Below, piece after piece: positions 25,322 to 31,827 of a stretch of DNA of 35,454 bases. Each line of letters begins with the position of its first letter. Position 1 is the first letter of the stretch. Below the pieces are notes generated by a model that did no database searches, was not told the origin of the DNA, and saw only the letters and a program-made list of their open reading frames with translations. Origin of the DNA: Pseudomonas migulae NBRC 103157 (lineage in GTDB: Bacteria; Pseudomonadota; Gammaproteobacteria; Pseudomonadales; Pseudomonadaceae); NCBI RefSeq assembly GCF_002091715.1, contig NZ_BDAG01000055.1, positions 1 through 35,454 on the forward strand. The letters run 5' to 3'. The translations under genes and the position numbers were made by a program.

Positions 25322-27418
25322 ATGAGCCTGCCCAGCCTGCGCGCGGACTTGCAGCTGACCCCCGCTTCACCGGCGCTGGACGGCTCGCCGCGCTGGACAC
25401 TGGCTGACCCGGTGCGCGGCCGCTATTTCAAACTCGGCGTGGCGGCGATGCGCTTGCTGCGACATTGGTCCCTGGGTGATCCCGAGCAGGTCCTGCACGC
25501 CGCGAATCGCGAACCGGGTTTGCCTTTGGCCGGCAGCGATCTGGAGCAACTGCTGGGCTTTCTGCGCAGCCACGATCTGATCAGTGCCCTAGACCCGCAG
25601 CAGCGTGACAGTTACAGCCTGAAGGCCGCCGCCCAGCGTCAGTCGCTGTGGCAGATTCTGCTGCATCAGTACCTGTTTTTCCGAATCCCGCTCTGGCGCC
25701 CGGATGCGTTTCTCAATCGAGCCTGGCCCTGGCTGGCGCGCTTCGGCCCGCGACTGCTGCGCTTCGGATTGCCGGCAACGCTGGGCCTCGGGGTGTTTCT
25801 CGTGTCCCGGGACTGGCAACGATTTATCGCGACCTTCCCTCATCTGTTCAGCCTCGGTGGTGCGCTGGCCTTTGGCGTGGCGTTGTTTTTTGCCAAGCTC
25901 TGCCACGAATTCGGCCACGCGTTCATGGCCAAGCGCGCGGGGTGTCGGGTGCAGAGCATGGGCGTGGCATTTATGGTGATGTTGCCGATGTTCTACACCG
26001 ACGTCAGCGATGCCTGGCGGGGCAACGATCGGCGTGCCCGATTGCTGATCGGTGCCGGTGGCGTGTTGGCCGAACTGCTGCTGGCGAGTATCGCGCTGCT
26101 GGCCTGGTCGCTGCTGCCCGACGGGCCGGCGCGCACGGCGGCGTTCATGCTTGCCAGTGCGACCTGGATGACCACGCTGGTGATCAACCTCAACCCGTTC
26201 ATGCGTTTCGATGGCTACTTTTTGCTCAGTGATTTCTGGGAGGTGGACAACCTGCAGGGGCGCGCCTTTGCCCTGTGTCGCTGGCATCTGCGCGAAACCC
26301 TGTTCGGCTATGGCGAACCGGCTCCGGAACCTTTGTCGCCGAGGATGCAGCGACGTCTGTTGGTATGGGGCTACGGCTCGTGGCTGTGGCGCGCGGTGCT
26401 GTTTTTCGGGATTGCGCTGGCGGTGTATCACTTGTTCTTCAAGCTGCTGGGTATCTTCCTGATGCTGGTTGAGCTGGTGTGGTTCATCTTTCTGCCGATC
26501 GCGCGCGAATGGCGGGAGTGGTGGAGCCGCCGCGATCAGGCCCATGCGCCGCGGGTGTTGTTGAGTGCGTTGGGGTTGCTCGCCTTCGTGCTGTTTCTGG
26601 CGCTGCCCTGGCGCAGTGCGGTGGAGCTGCCGTCAATGCTCGAGGCGGGACGGGTCAGTGCGTTGCATGCGCCGGTGGCTTCGCGGGTCAAAGTGGTGAA
26701 TGTGCGCGATGGGCAAAAGGTCGCTCAGGGTGATGTGCTGATCGAACTGGAATCGCCGGACCTGGACTCGCGCCAGGCCATCGTGCGCCGGGAAATCCAG
26801 ATCCAGCAATTGCAGATGCGTCGGCAGGCGAGTCGCAGCGAGACCGCGGCGGATGCGGGTATCGTCGAGCAGCGTCTGGCTGAAGCGGTGGCCGAATACC
26901 GCGGGTTGGCGGCCCAGCGCGAACGATTGCTGCTGCGCGCACCCCATGCCGGCAACGTGCGCGATCTGTTGCCGCAATTGGCCGTCGGCCGTTGGCTGGC
27001 GACCAAGGAGCCGCTGGCGCGGGTGGTGGAGGACGGTGTGCGGTTGCGTGGTTATTTGGCTGAAGCCGAGTTGTGGCGTGTGGCACCGGGGGCTCGCGGG
27101 CGGTTCATTGCCGATGACCCGATGCACCCGGCGATCGCTGTGCAACTGACTGAGGTCGACACCAACGGTGCAGCCTATGTCGATCAGGAAGCGCTGACGT
27201 CCGATCACCACGGGCCGATTGCCGTGCGCCGGGATCCGCAGCAACGGGCCGAGCCGGTGCAAGGGCAATACGGGGCGCGGTTGAGCAGCCTCGATGAGGC
27301 GCCGACGCCTGTGCAACCGCTGCGCGGCGTGGTGGTGTTGCAGGGGCGCGGCGAGTCGGTGCTGGGTGTTGCGTGGCGGCGCATGGCGGCGCTGGGCGTC
27401 AGGGAAAGCGGTTTCTAG
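25322..27418 (+). CDS. PqqD-like/M50 site-2 protease/HlyD fusion membrane protein
   Basis: A 698-aa polytopic protein. Residues 1-90 resemble a PqqD-like winged helix (DGSPRWTLADPVRGRYF, then a helical pair). About residues 150-430 are a multi-helix M50-type membrane region with the zinc motif H195-E196-F-G-H199 and the second motif NPFMRFDGYF, whose D297 is the likely third ligand. The Glu needed for catalysis is present. Further helices lead to a periplasmic C-terminal part (about 440-698) with HlyD lipoyl halves (LHAPVASRVKVVNVRDGQKV, LRAPHAGNVRDLLPQLAVG) and a coiled coil. It may act as a protease, as a transport channel with a protease-like fold, or both. It follows the GAF-HlyD gene without a gap. 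No ABC ATPase or TolC gene is nearby. Confidence 0.88.
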   Translation: MSLPSLRADLQLTPASPALDGSPRWTLADPVRGRYFKLGVAAMRLLRHWSLGDPEQVLHAANREPGLPLAGSDLEQLLGFLRSHDLISALDPQQRDSYSLKAAAQRQSLWQILLHQYLFFRIPLWRPDAFLNRAWPWLARFGPRLLRFGLPATLGLGVFLVSRDWQRFIATFPHLFSLGGALAFGVALFFAKLCHEFGHAFMAKRAGCRVQSMGVAFMVMLPMFYTDVSDAWRGNDRRARLLIGAGGVLAELLLASIALLAWSLLPDGPARTAAFMLASATWMTTLVINLNPFMRFDGYFLLSDFWEVDNLQGRAFALCRWHLRETLFGYGEPAPEPLSPRMQRRLLVWGYGSWLWRAVLFFGIALAVYHLFFKLLGIFLMLVELVWFIFLPIAREWREWWSRRDQAHAPRVLLSALGLLAFVLFLALPWRSAVELPSMLEAGRVSALHAPVASRVKVVNVRDGQKVAQGDVLIELESPDLDSRQAIVRREIQIQQLQMRRQASRSETAADAGIVEQRLAEAVAEYRGLAAQRERLLLRAPHAGNVRDLLPQLAVGRWLATKEPLARVVEDGVRLRGYLAEAELWRVAPGARGRFIADDPMHPAIAVQLTEVDTNGAAYVDQEALTSDHHGPIAVRRDPQQRAEPVQGQYGARLSSLDEAPTPVQPLRGVVVLQGRGESVLGVAWRRMAALGVRESGF

Positions 27419-27429
27419 GGAGAGCAGCG

Positions 27430-27927
27430 ATGACGAGTTCGGATTCTGTGTCGGCCGACGGTTTGGTGGTGCGGCCGTCGCGCGCTAACGATGGACCTTT
27501 TCTGCACAGCCTCTATCAGTCGGCGCGACCGGATCTGCAATGGATCGACGGCGAGCGAGACGTCGTCGAACACGTGGTGGCCCAGCAATTTCAGGTACAG
27601 GAGCAAGGATTGGGGGAGCACTTCCCCAACGCATTGCACTACGTGATCGAGAAGCTCGGCACGGCCATCGGTGCGTTGACCACTGATTTTGGCCCCAATG
27701 AAATTCGGGTGTTGTACCTGACGTTCATTCCGCCGGCTCGCGGGCAGGGTTACGGTCGGGCGGTGCTGCAAGGTGTGCAAAAAGCCGCGCAGCAGATTCG
27801 CTGCCCGGTGGCCACGGTGGTCTGGGCCAACAATGCCCACGCGCGCCAGCATTACCTGGCGCAGGGGTTTCAGGTTGAAGAGCGTAATCCGGCGGCGGAG
27901 CGGTTGGTGTGGTATCCAAAAATTTGA
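27430..27927 (+). CDS. GNAT-family N-acetyltransferase
   Basis: A 165-aa soluble protein of the GNAT fold, transferring acetyl from acetyl-CoA to an unknown amine. The fold starts with LVVRPSRANDGPFLHSLYQS, and the acetyl-CoA loop appears as PPARGQGYGRAVLQGV (RGxGxGxx[LV] type), followed by VVWANNAHARQHYLAQGFQV. The ATG at 27430 was chosen because of an AGGGAG ribosome-binding site and the first conserved strand. The frame is open to 27373. It lies 11 bases after the M50 fusion gene and probably shares its transcript, so it might modify a component or cargo of the export system, or a small molecule. Confidence 0.9.
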   Translation: MTSSDSVSADGLVVRPSRANDGPFLHSLYQSARPDLQWIDGERDVVEHVVAQQFQVQEQGLGEHFPNALHYVIEKLGTAIGALTTDFGPNEIRVLYLTFIPPARGQGYGRAVLQGVQKAAQQIRCPVATVVWANNAHARQHYLAQGFQVEERNPAAERLVWYPKI

Positions 27928-27940
27928 ACCCACCACCGAG

Positions 27941-28037
27941 CCAATGTGGGAGTGGGCTTGCTCGTGAAGGCGGTGTGTCAGCCAACGTGATGTTGACTGA
28001 CACGACCCTTTCGCGAGCAAGCCCGCTCCCACATTGG
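27941..28037. repeat. REP palindrome pair, family A, third copy
   Basis: Arms at 27941-27968 and 28010-28037 are inverted copies (CCAATGTGGGAGTGGGCTTG against CAAGCCCGCTCCCACATTGG, two differences). The spacer contains a second nested inverted repeat (GTGTCAGCCAAC and GTTGACTGACAC). It lies between the converging GNAT and DUF6916 genes and may stop transcription from both. Confidence 0.88.
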
Positions 28038-28049
28038 GATCTCGTGCGT

Positions 28050-28361
28050 TCAGTTGAAGGCGATGCAGAAATATCCCACACCCGGATCACGCCCCATCAC
28101 CGGCACCCGTGAGACAAAAATATCCTTCACTTGGCCCAGTTCCGGTAACTCCAGCGCACACAATCCATCGACGAACGCCGTGGGCTTCAGGCTGGTGAGC
28201 TCGACACTGAACGGCATGCGCTCGCTGTTTGGCATCCGCGCCCGGGGTGTTTCTTCAAGGCTGTCGATATGAATCGGCAGGTCACTGCCATCCGGCAATC
28301 GCAGCGTGCCAGTCTTGCCCAGCAGCGTCTGAAAATGGTGGTGTTGAACCTGTTGCAGCAT
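28050..28361 (-). CDS. DUF6916-like small protein
   Basis: A 103-aa protein without a signal peptide. It begins with MLQQVQHHHFQTLLG and ends ISVRV-like in strand-rich form (DIFVSRVPVMGRDPGVGYFC). This matches, from memory, the DUF6916 family, small beta-rich proteins found next to tail-collar genes. Function unknown. It follows the tail-collar gene on the same strand after 51 bases, so the two probably form one unit transcribed away from the glycosyltransferase. Confidence 0.75.
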   Translation of the reverse strand: MLQQVQHHHFQTLLGKTGTLRLPDGSDLPIHIDSLEETPRARMPNSERMPFSVELTSLKPTAFVDGLCALELPELGQVKDIFVSRVPVMGRDPGVGYFCIAFN

Positions 28362-28412
28362 GGCGTCACTCCCAAAAATGAAAGTGACCGGGGGGAATCC
28401 CCCGGCCGAACC

Positions 28413-29000
28413 TCAACCGCGCGAAGGGAACAGTCCTTCAAGGGCAATGCTGAAGTTGAGCACCAGGAACGGGTTCATGGTTTCCATGGGCAGGCCGTTG
28501 CCGGCGGAGGAAATCTCCCCGGTGACCGTCGTGGCCACACCCTTGAGCGGCACGGCCGCAGCACCCTGTTGATCGGAGAAGATACTCGCCGAGCCCGGTC
28601 CGCCGCCCGAGGCGCCGACATACGAGTTGGTCGCAGTGGGATTGGTGACCGGGTTGCTCGCCGGGCTGGCCAGTTGCAGGGTGGTGGTGGCCGTCAGCCC
28701 GGAGAGGGCGTGGGTGTGATTGGGCAGGTTGGTAATGGTCGCGGTGACGTTCTCGGTCCCGGAGAATTCGCCGATGACCCGTGGGGTCAGGTTCAGCCCG
28801 TTACCCATGCAAACAGGCATTCGGCCTTGCAGGTTGGGCAGCATGAAATTGGTCGAGCCATTGCCGCCGAAGTTGACCCCCAGCAGCGCGAACAGTGCGT
28901 TGTATTGCTGGACAGAGAGCGTCTGGCCATTACACAAGGCCCAGCCGCTGGGCGCGTAGTTAAAGGCGAAAGGCTGAATTGTGCCGATGAATACTTCCAT
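28413..29000 (-). CDS. Phage tail-collar domain protein, MdpB-like
   Basis: A 195-aa protein. The N-terminal tail-collar domain is clear: MEVFIGTIQPFAFNYAPSGW, ALCNGQTLSVQQYNALFALL, then NFMLPNLQGRMPVCMG. The C-terminal half is rich in Thr, Ser and Gly and contains NLPNHTHAL, the usual His motif, ending with MNPFLVLNFSIALEGLFPSR. Genes of this size are called tail fibre or microcystin-dependent (MdpB-like) proteins and often occur outside prophages. No other phage genes are present here. Such proteins form trimeric spikes in phages. In this setting a secreted or surface-exposed trimer is possible but unproven. Confidence 0.88.
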   Translation of the reverse strand: MEVFIGTIQPFAFNYAPSGWALCNGQTLSVQQYNALFALLGVNFGGNGSTNFMLPNLQGRMPVCMGNGLNLTPRVIGEFSGTENVTATITNLPNHTHALSGLTATTTLQLASPASNPVTNPTATNSYVGASGGGPGSASIFSDQQGAAAVPLKGVATTVTGEISSAGNGLPMETMNPFLVLNFSIALEGLFPSRG

Positions 29001-29240
29001 AGTTCCTCATCCCTCAGGTTAGTTGTCTGGCGCGCCGCAAGGGTGGCCCGGACATCCGGGCCAATCGTTGCGATCAGCCGACTCCATTCATTTCCCTGGC
29101 TGAGTCACGCCAAGCCAGAGCGTAGTTGATGCGTATCACGGCCGAATGTCGTTGGTCGCAAAGACAGCATCGACGACGATCGTGCGCCGTCCTACAGTGA
29201 TCAACAGGTGTTGTGGTCGGCTCGTTTCAGGGGGGGAGCA
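29001..29240. promoter_or_regulatory. Divergent intergenic region, tail-collar and glycosyltransferase genes
   Basis: This gap should hold the promoters of both divergent units. A perfect GC-rich hairpin GGCCCGGA-CA-TCCGGGCC (29045-29062) lies 45 bases upstream of the tail-collar start, in what would be its untranslated leader. It has no T run, so it is not a typical terminator. No further element could be supported. Confidence 0.4.
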
Positions 29241-30812
29241 ATGGAGGCGCGCAGAGAAACACCGCTTGGCGGCACCCAGGAACCGCACGCAGCGCCCGGC
29301 GTCTGGGCGATTGTCCAGCGCTGGTTGCGATGGGCGCGGGAGCATTGGCTGTTGCCGATCCTGGCGTTGGCGGCGCTGGTGCGTTTCTACGACCTGACGG
29401 CGGCGGCCATCTGGGGTGACGAAGGGTCGAGCTTGCTGCTGAGCCGTTTTTCACTGACCGACATCTGGGTACACGCGGCGCACGACGTGCATCCGCCGCT
29501 GTATTTCCTGTTGCTGCACGGCTGGATCGAGTTGTTTGGAGATGGCATTTTTTCGATCCGCAGCCTCAGCGCTTTGCCCGGTATCGCCACGGTGTGGCTC
29601 GGCGTGTGGCTGATGGACTTGCTCGCCACTCGCCGTGCGGCGTTGCTGGCCGGTTTCCTGCTGGCACTGTTGCCCACGGCGGTGCGTTACAGCCAGGAAG
29701 TACGCATGTATTCACTGCTGGGGATGTGGTTGATCGGCGCCACGATTGCCTTGGTCTACTGGATCAGAAGCCCCCATCGCAGGCGATATCTGGTGGTGTA
29801 TGCGCTGCTGATGACGGCTGCGTTCTACACCCATTACTTCACTGCCCTGTGCGTGCTCTGCCACTGGTTGTACCTGGGGTTGATCCGCGTACAACCGGGT
29901 TATCGCTTGCGGCATATTCAACGCCCCGGCTGGTGGCTGGCGAACGCGGCGATCGTGTTGTTGTACTTGCCGTGGGTGCCGAACCTGATCGATCTGCTCC
30001 AGCACATGGATCAGCTCAAGGCCAATGGCGACGTGGGTTGGGAAACGCCGGTCACGTTCGGCTCGCTGCCTTCGATGCTGTGGTCGTTCCTGATCCAGGA
30101 CGATGGCGACAACCTGCCGACGCTGCTTTTCATCGCACTGCCGCTGGCGTTGCCGGTCATTGCTGGCGTAGGGGTGGCGCGGGATCGCAGTGTCTTTCGC
30201 GGCAGCGTTCTGCTGGTGATCTACACGGCGTTGCCGTTGCTGCTGGTGTTCGGTGTGTCGTTTATCACGCCGGTGTTTATCGAGCGCTACCTGACGGCCT
30301 ATGCGTTGGGGCTGCCGATGATGGTGGCGCTGGCGGTGGATCGCCTGTATTCAGGCTTTCGGGTGCTGGCCGTGACGGTGTTGATGCTGTTTGTCGGCGT
30401 TGAGCTGGTGGGCCTGAAGAACAACGCCACGGTGGACACCCAGGATCAGATCAACGTCATGGTCGATTACGTCAACCAGCACTTCGTGACCGGTGACCGG
30501 ATCGTCACCAGCGATATGCTCTGGTACCTCAGTTACGTCTATTACAACCGCACCGACACTCAGCCATTGCTTTACACGCCGACGTTGGCCAATGGTGTGT
30601 CGAGCCGACCGAATGCCTATGGTTTCGGCACGTTGGTAACCCAGGACACTTACCTCGACAGCCTCGACAGCTTGCCCAAGGGCCGTGGTCGAATCTGGCT
30701 GATCGGTTCCGTCGATGCACCGGACGAATTCGCGCCGTTGCCCGTCGGCTGGCAGCGGGTTGGCGAAACCCGGGCCGGCGGCGCCTATGCGCGTCTGTTC
30801 GTGCGGCCTTGA
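29241..30812 (+). CDS. GT39-family (PMT/ArnT-like) membrane glycosyltransferase
   Basis: A 523-aa inner-membrane GT-C transferase with about ten to twelve membrane helices. The first periplasmic loop carries the catalytic acidic pair in AAIWGDEGSS (D60, E61) after helix 1. HDVHPPLYFLLLHGWIELFG and SLSALPGIATVWLGVWLMD follow, as in dolichyl/polyprenyl-phosphate sugar transferases. The C-terminal soluble part (about 390-523) is periplasmic. It should move a sugar from a polyprenyl-phosphate donor to a lipid, glycan or protein outside the inner membrane. The ATG at 29241 was chosen over a GTG at 29208 because of the GGGGGAG ribosome-binding site. The acceptor is unknown, and the surface protein encoded downstream is one candidate. 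Confidence 0.9.
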   Translation: MEARRETPLGGTQEPHAAPGVWAIVQRWLRWAREHWLLPILALAALVRFYDLTAAAIWGDEGSSLLLSRFSLTDIWVHAAHDVHPPLYFLLLHGWIELFGDGIFSIRSLSALPGIATVWLGVWLMDLLATRRAALLAGFLLALLPTAVRYSQEVRMYSLLGMWLIGATIALVYWIRSPHRRRYLVVYALLMTAAFYTHYFTALCVLCHWLYLGLIRVQPGYRLRHIQRPGWWLANAAIVLLYLPWVPNLIDLLQHMDQLKANGDVGWETPVTFGSLPSMLWSFLIQDDGDNLPTLLFIALPLALPVIAGVGVARDRSVFRGSVLLVIYTALPLLLVFGVSFITPVFIERYLTAYALGLPMMVALAVDRLYSGFRVLAVTVLMLFVGVELVGLKNNATVDTQDQINVMVDYVNQHFVTGDRIVTSDMLWYLSYVYYNRTDTQPLLYTPTLANGVSSRPNAYGFGTLVTQDTYLDSLDSLPKGRGRIWLIGSVDAPDEFAPLPVGWQRVGETRAGGAYARLFVRP

Positions 30813-30939
30813 GGCTGTAACGAAAATGGCATTTCCTCGTCGGCTTAGCTTCGATTTGATATCAAAACACCACTATTCGTAAGGCCATTCATGGTCTACG
30901 CTCTGGCGTACATAAAGGACTTATGACCAGGGTGAAGGG

Positions 30940-31776
30940 ATGCAGCAGTTCCATTTTATTTCCGGCTTACCGCGCTCGGGTTCGACCCTGCTTTCTGCCA
31001 TTCTTTTGCAGAACCCGCGTTTCCATGCCGGCATGACCAGCCCCGTTGGTGCGCTCTTTTCCGGTGTCCTGGAACAGTGCAGTGCCGGCAGCGAGTTCGG
31101 CGCGGTGATCGACACCGATATGCGCCGTCGTTTGCTTCGCGGTCTGTTCGATTCCTATTACGCCGACAAGGCCGACAAACCGGTGGTGTTCGACACCAAC
31201 CGCTTGTGGAGTTCGCGCCTGCCGGCGATCAGCGATCTGTTCCCGCAAGCCAAGGTCATTGCCTGTGTGCGCAATGTCGCTTGGGTCATGGACAGCATCG
31301 AGTGTCTTTATCGCGCCAACCCGTTTGAAAACACCAAGCTGTTTGGCGATGCGGTCGAACGCAATACGGTCTACAGCCGCTGCGAAACCCTGGCCCAGCG
31401 CAATCGCCTGGTCGGCTTTGCCTGGGCTGCGCTCAAGGAAGCCTATTACGGCGAGCACGCCGACTCGCTGCTGATCGTCGATTACGACCTGCTGACCCAG
31501 GCGCCTGACCGGGTGATGCGGCTGGTCTACGACTTCATTGGCGAACCCTGGTTCGAGCACGATTTCGACAACCTGGCCTACGACGCGCCGGAGTTCGATC
31601 AAGCCTTGGGTGTATCGGGCCTGCACAAGGTCAAGCCCAAAGTCGAGTTGCAATCACGGCGCACGATTCTGCCGCCTGATTTGTTCAGGCAGTACGCAGA
31701 ATTGTCCTTTTGGCTCGATGGTTCAGCCAGCGCCGCCAATGTCATTCGTATGAAAGCCGATGCCGCGATCAGTTGA
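30940..31776 (+). CDS. PAPS-dependent sulfotransferase
   Basis: A 278-aa soluble sulfotransferase. The phosphosulfate-binding loop is at the N-terminus (FISGLPRSGSTLLSAILLQN, core residues 9-16). A second conserved part, AKVIACVRNVAWVMDSIECL, corresponds to the 3'-phosphate-binding strand and helix. The late segment LRLVYDFIGEPW-type (here MRLVYDFIGEPWFEHD) is also typical. It would transfer sulfate from PAPS to a hydroxyl or amine of a sugar, lipid or protein. It starts with a GAAGGG site, 127 bases after the glycosyltransferase, and its stop codon lies inside a terminator hairpin. The acceptor is unknown. Its position between the glycosyltransferase and the giant adhesin is suggestive. Confidence 0.88.
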   Translation: MQQFHFISGLPRSGSTLLSAILLQNPRFHAGMTSPVGALFSGVLEQCSAGSEFGAVIDTDMRRRLLRGLFDSYYADKADKPVVFDTNRLWSSRLPAISDLFPQAKVIACVRNVAWVMDSIECLYRANPFENTKLFGDAVERNTVYSRCETLAQRNRLVGFAWAALKEAYYGEHADSLLIVDYDLLTQAPDRVMRLVYDFIGEPWFEHDFDNLAYDAPEFDQALGVSGLHKVKPKVELQSRRTILPPDLFRQYAELSFWLDGSASAANVIRMKADAAIS

Positions 31777-31788
31777 TCGCGGCGTTTT
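31762..31788 (+). terminator. Intrinsic terminator overlapping the sulfotransferase stop codon
   Basis: GCCGCGATCA and TGATCGCGGC form a perfect stem with almost no loop (effectively 9 bp around four bases), followed by GTTTT. The stop codon TGA at 31774-31776 is inside the stem. It separates the sulfotransferase from the giant gene, whose ATG is only 40 bases further on. Confidence 0.8.
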
Positions 31789-31827
31789 CGTTTACGCAGA
31801 AAGAACGTTCGAGTCCGGGTGAGCAAC

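Noticed and set aside
28413..29000. Tail-collar gene as a sign of a prophage or tailocin
   Set aside because: No other phage structural, lysis or integration gene is in the window. A lone collar gene of this MdpB-like type is common outside prophages.
29136..29345. 69-codon minus-strand frame between the tail-collar and glycosyltransferase genes
   Set aside because: No family resemblance, no ribosome-binding site, and it overlaps the start of the glycosyltransferase gene.
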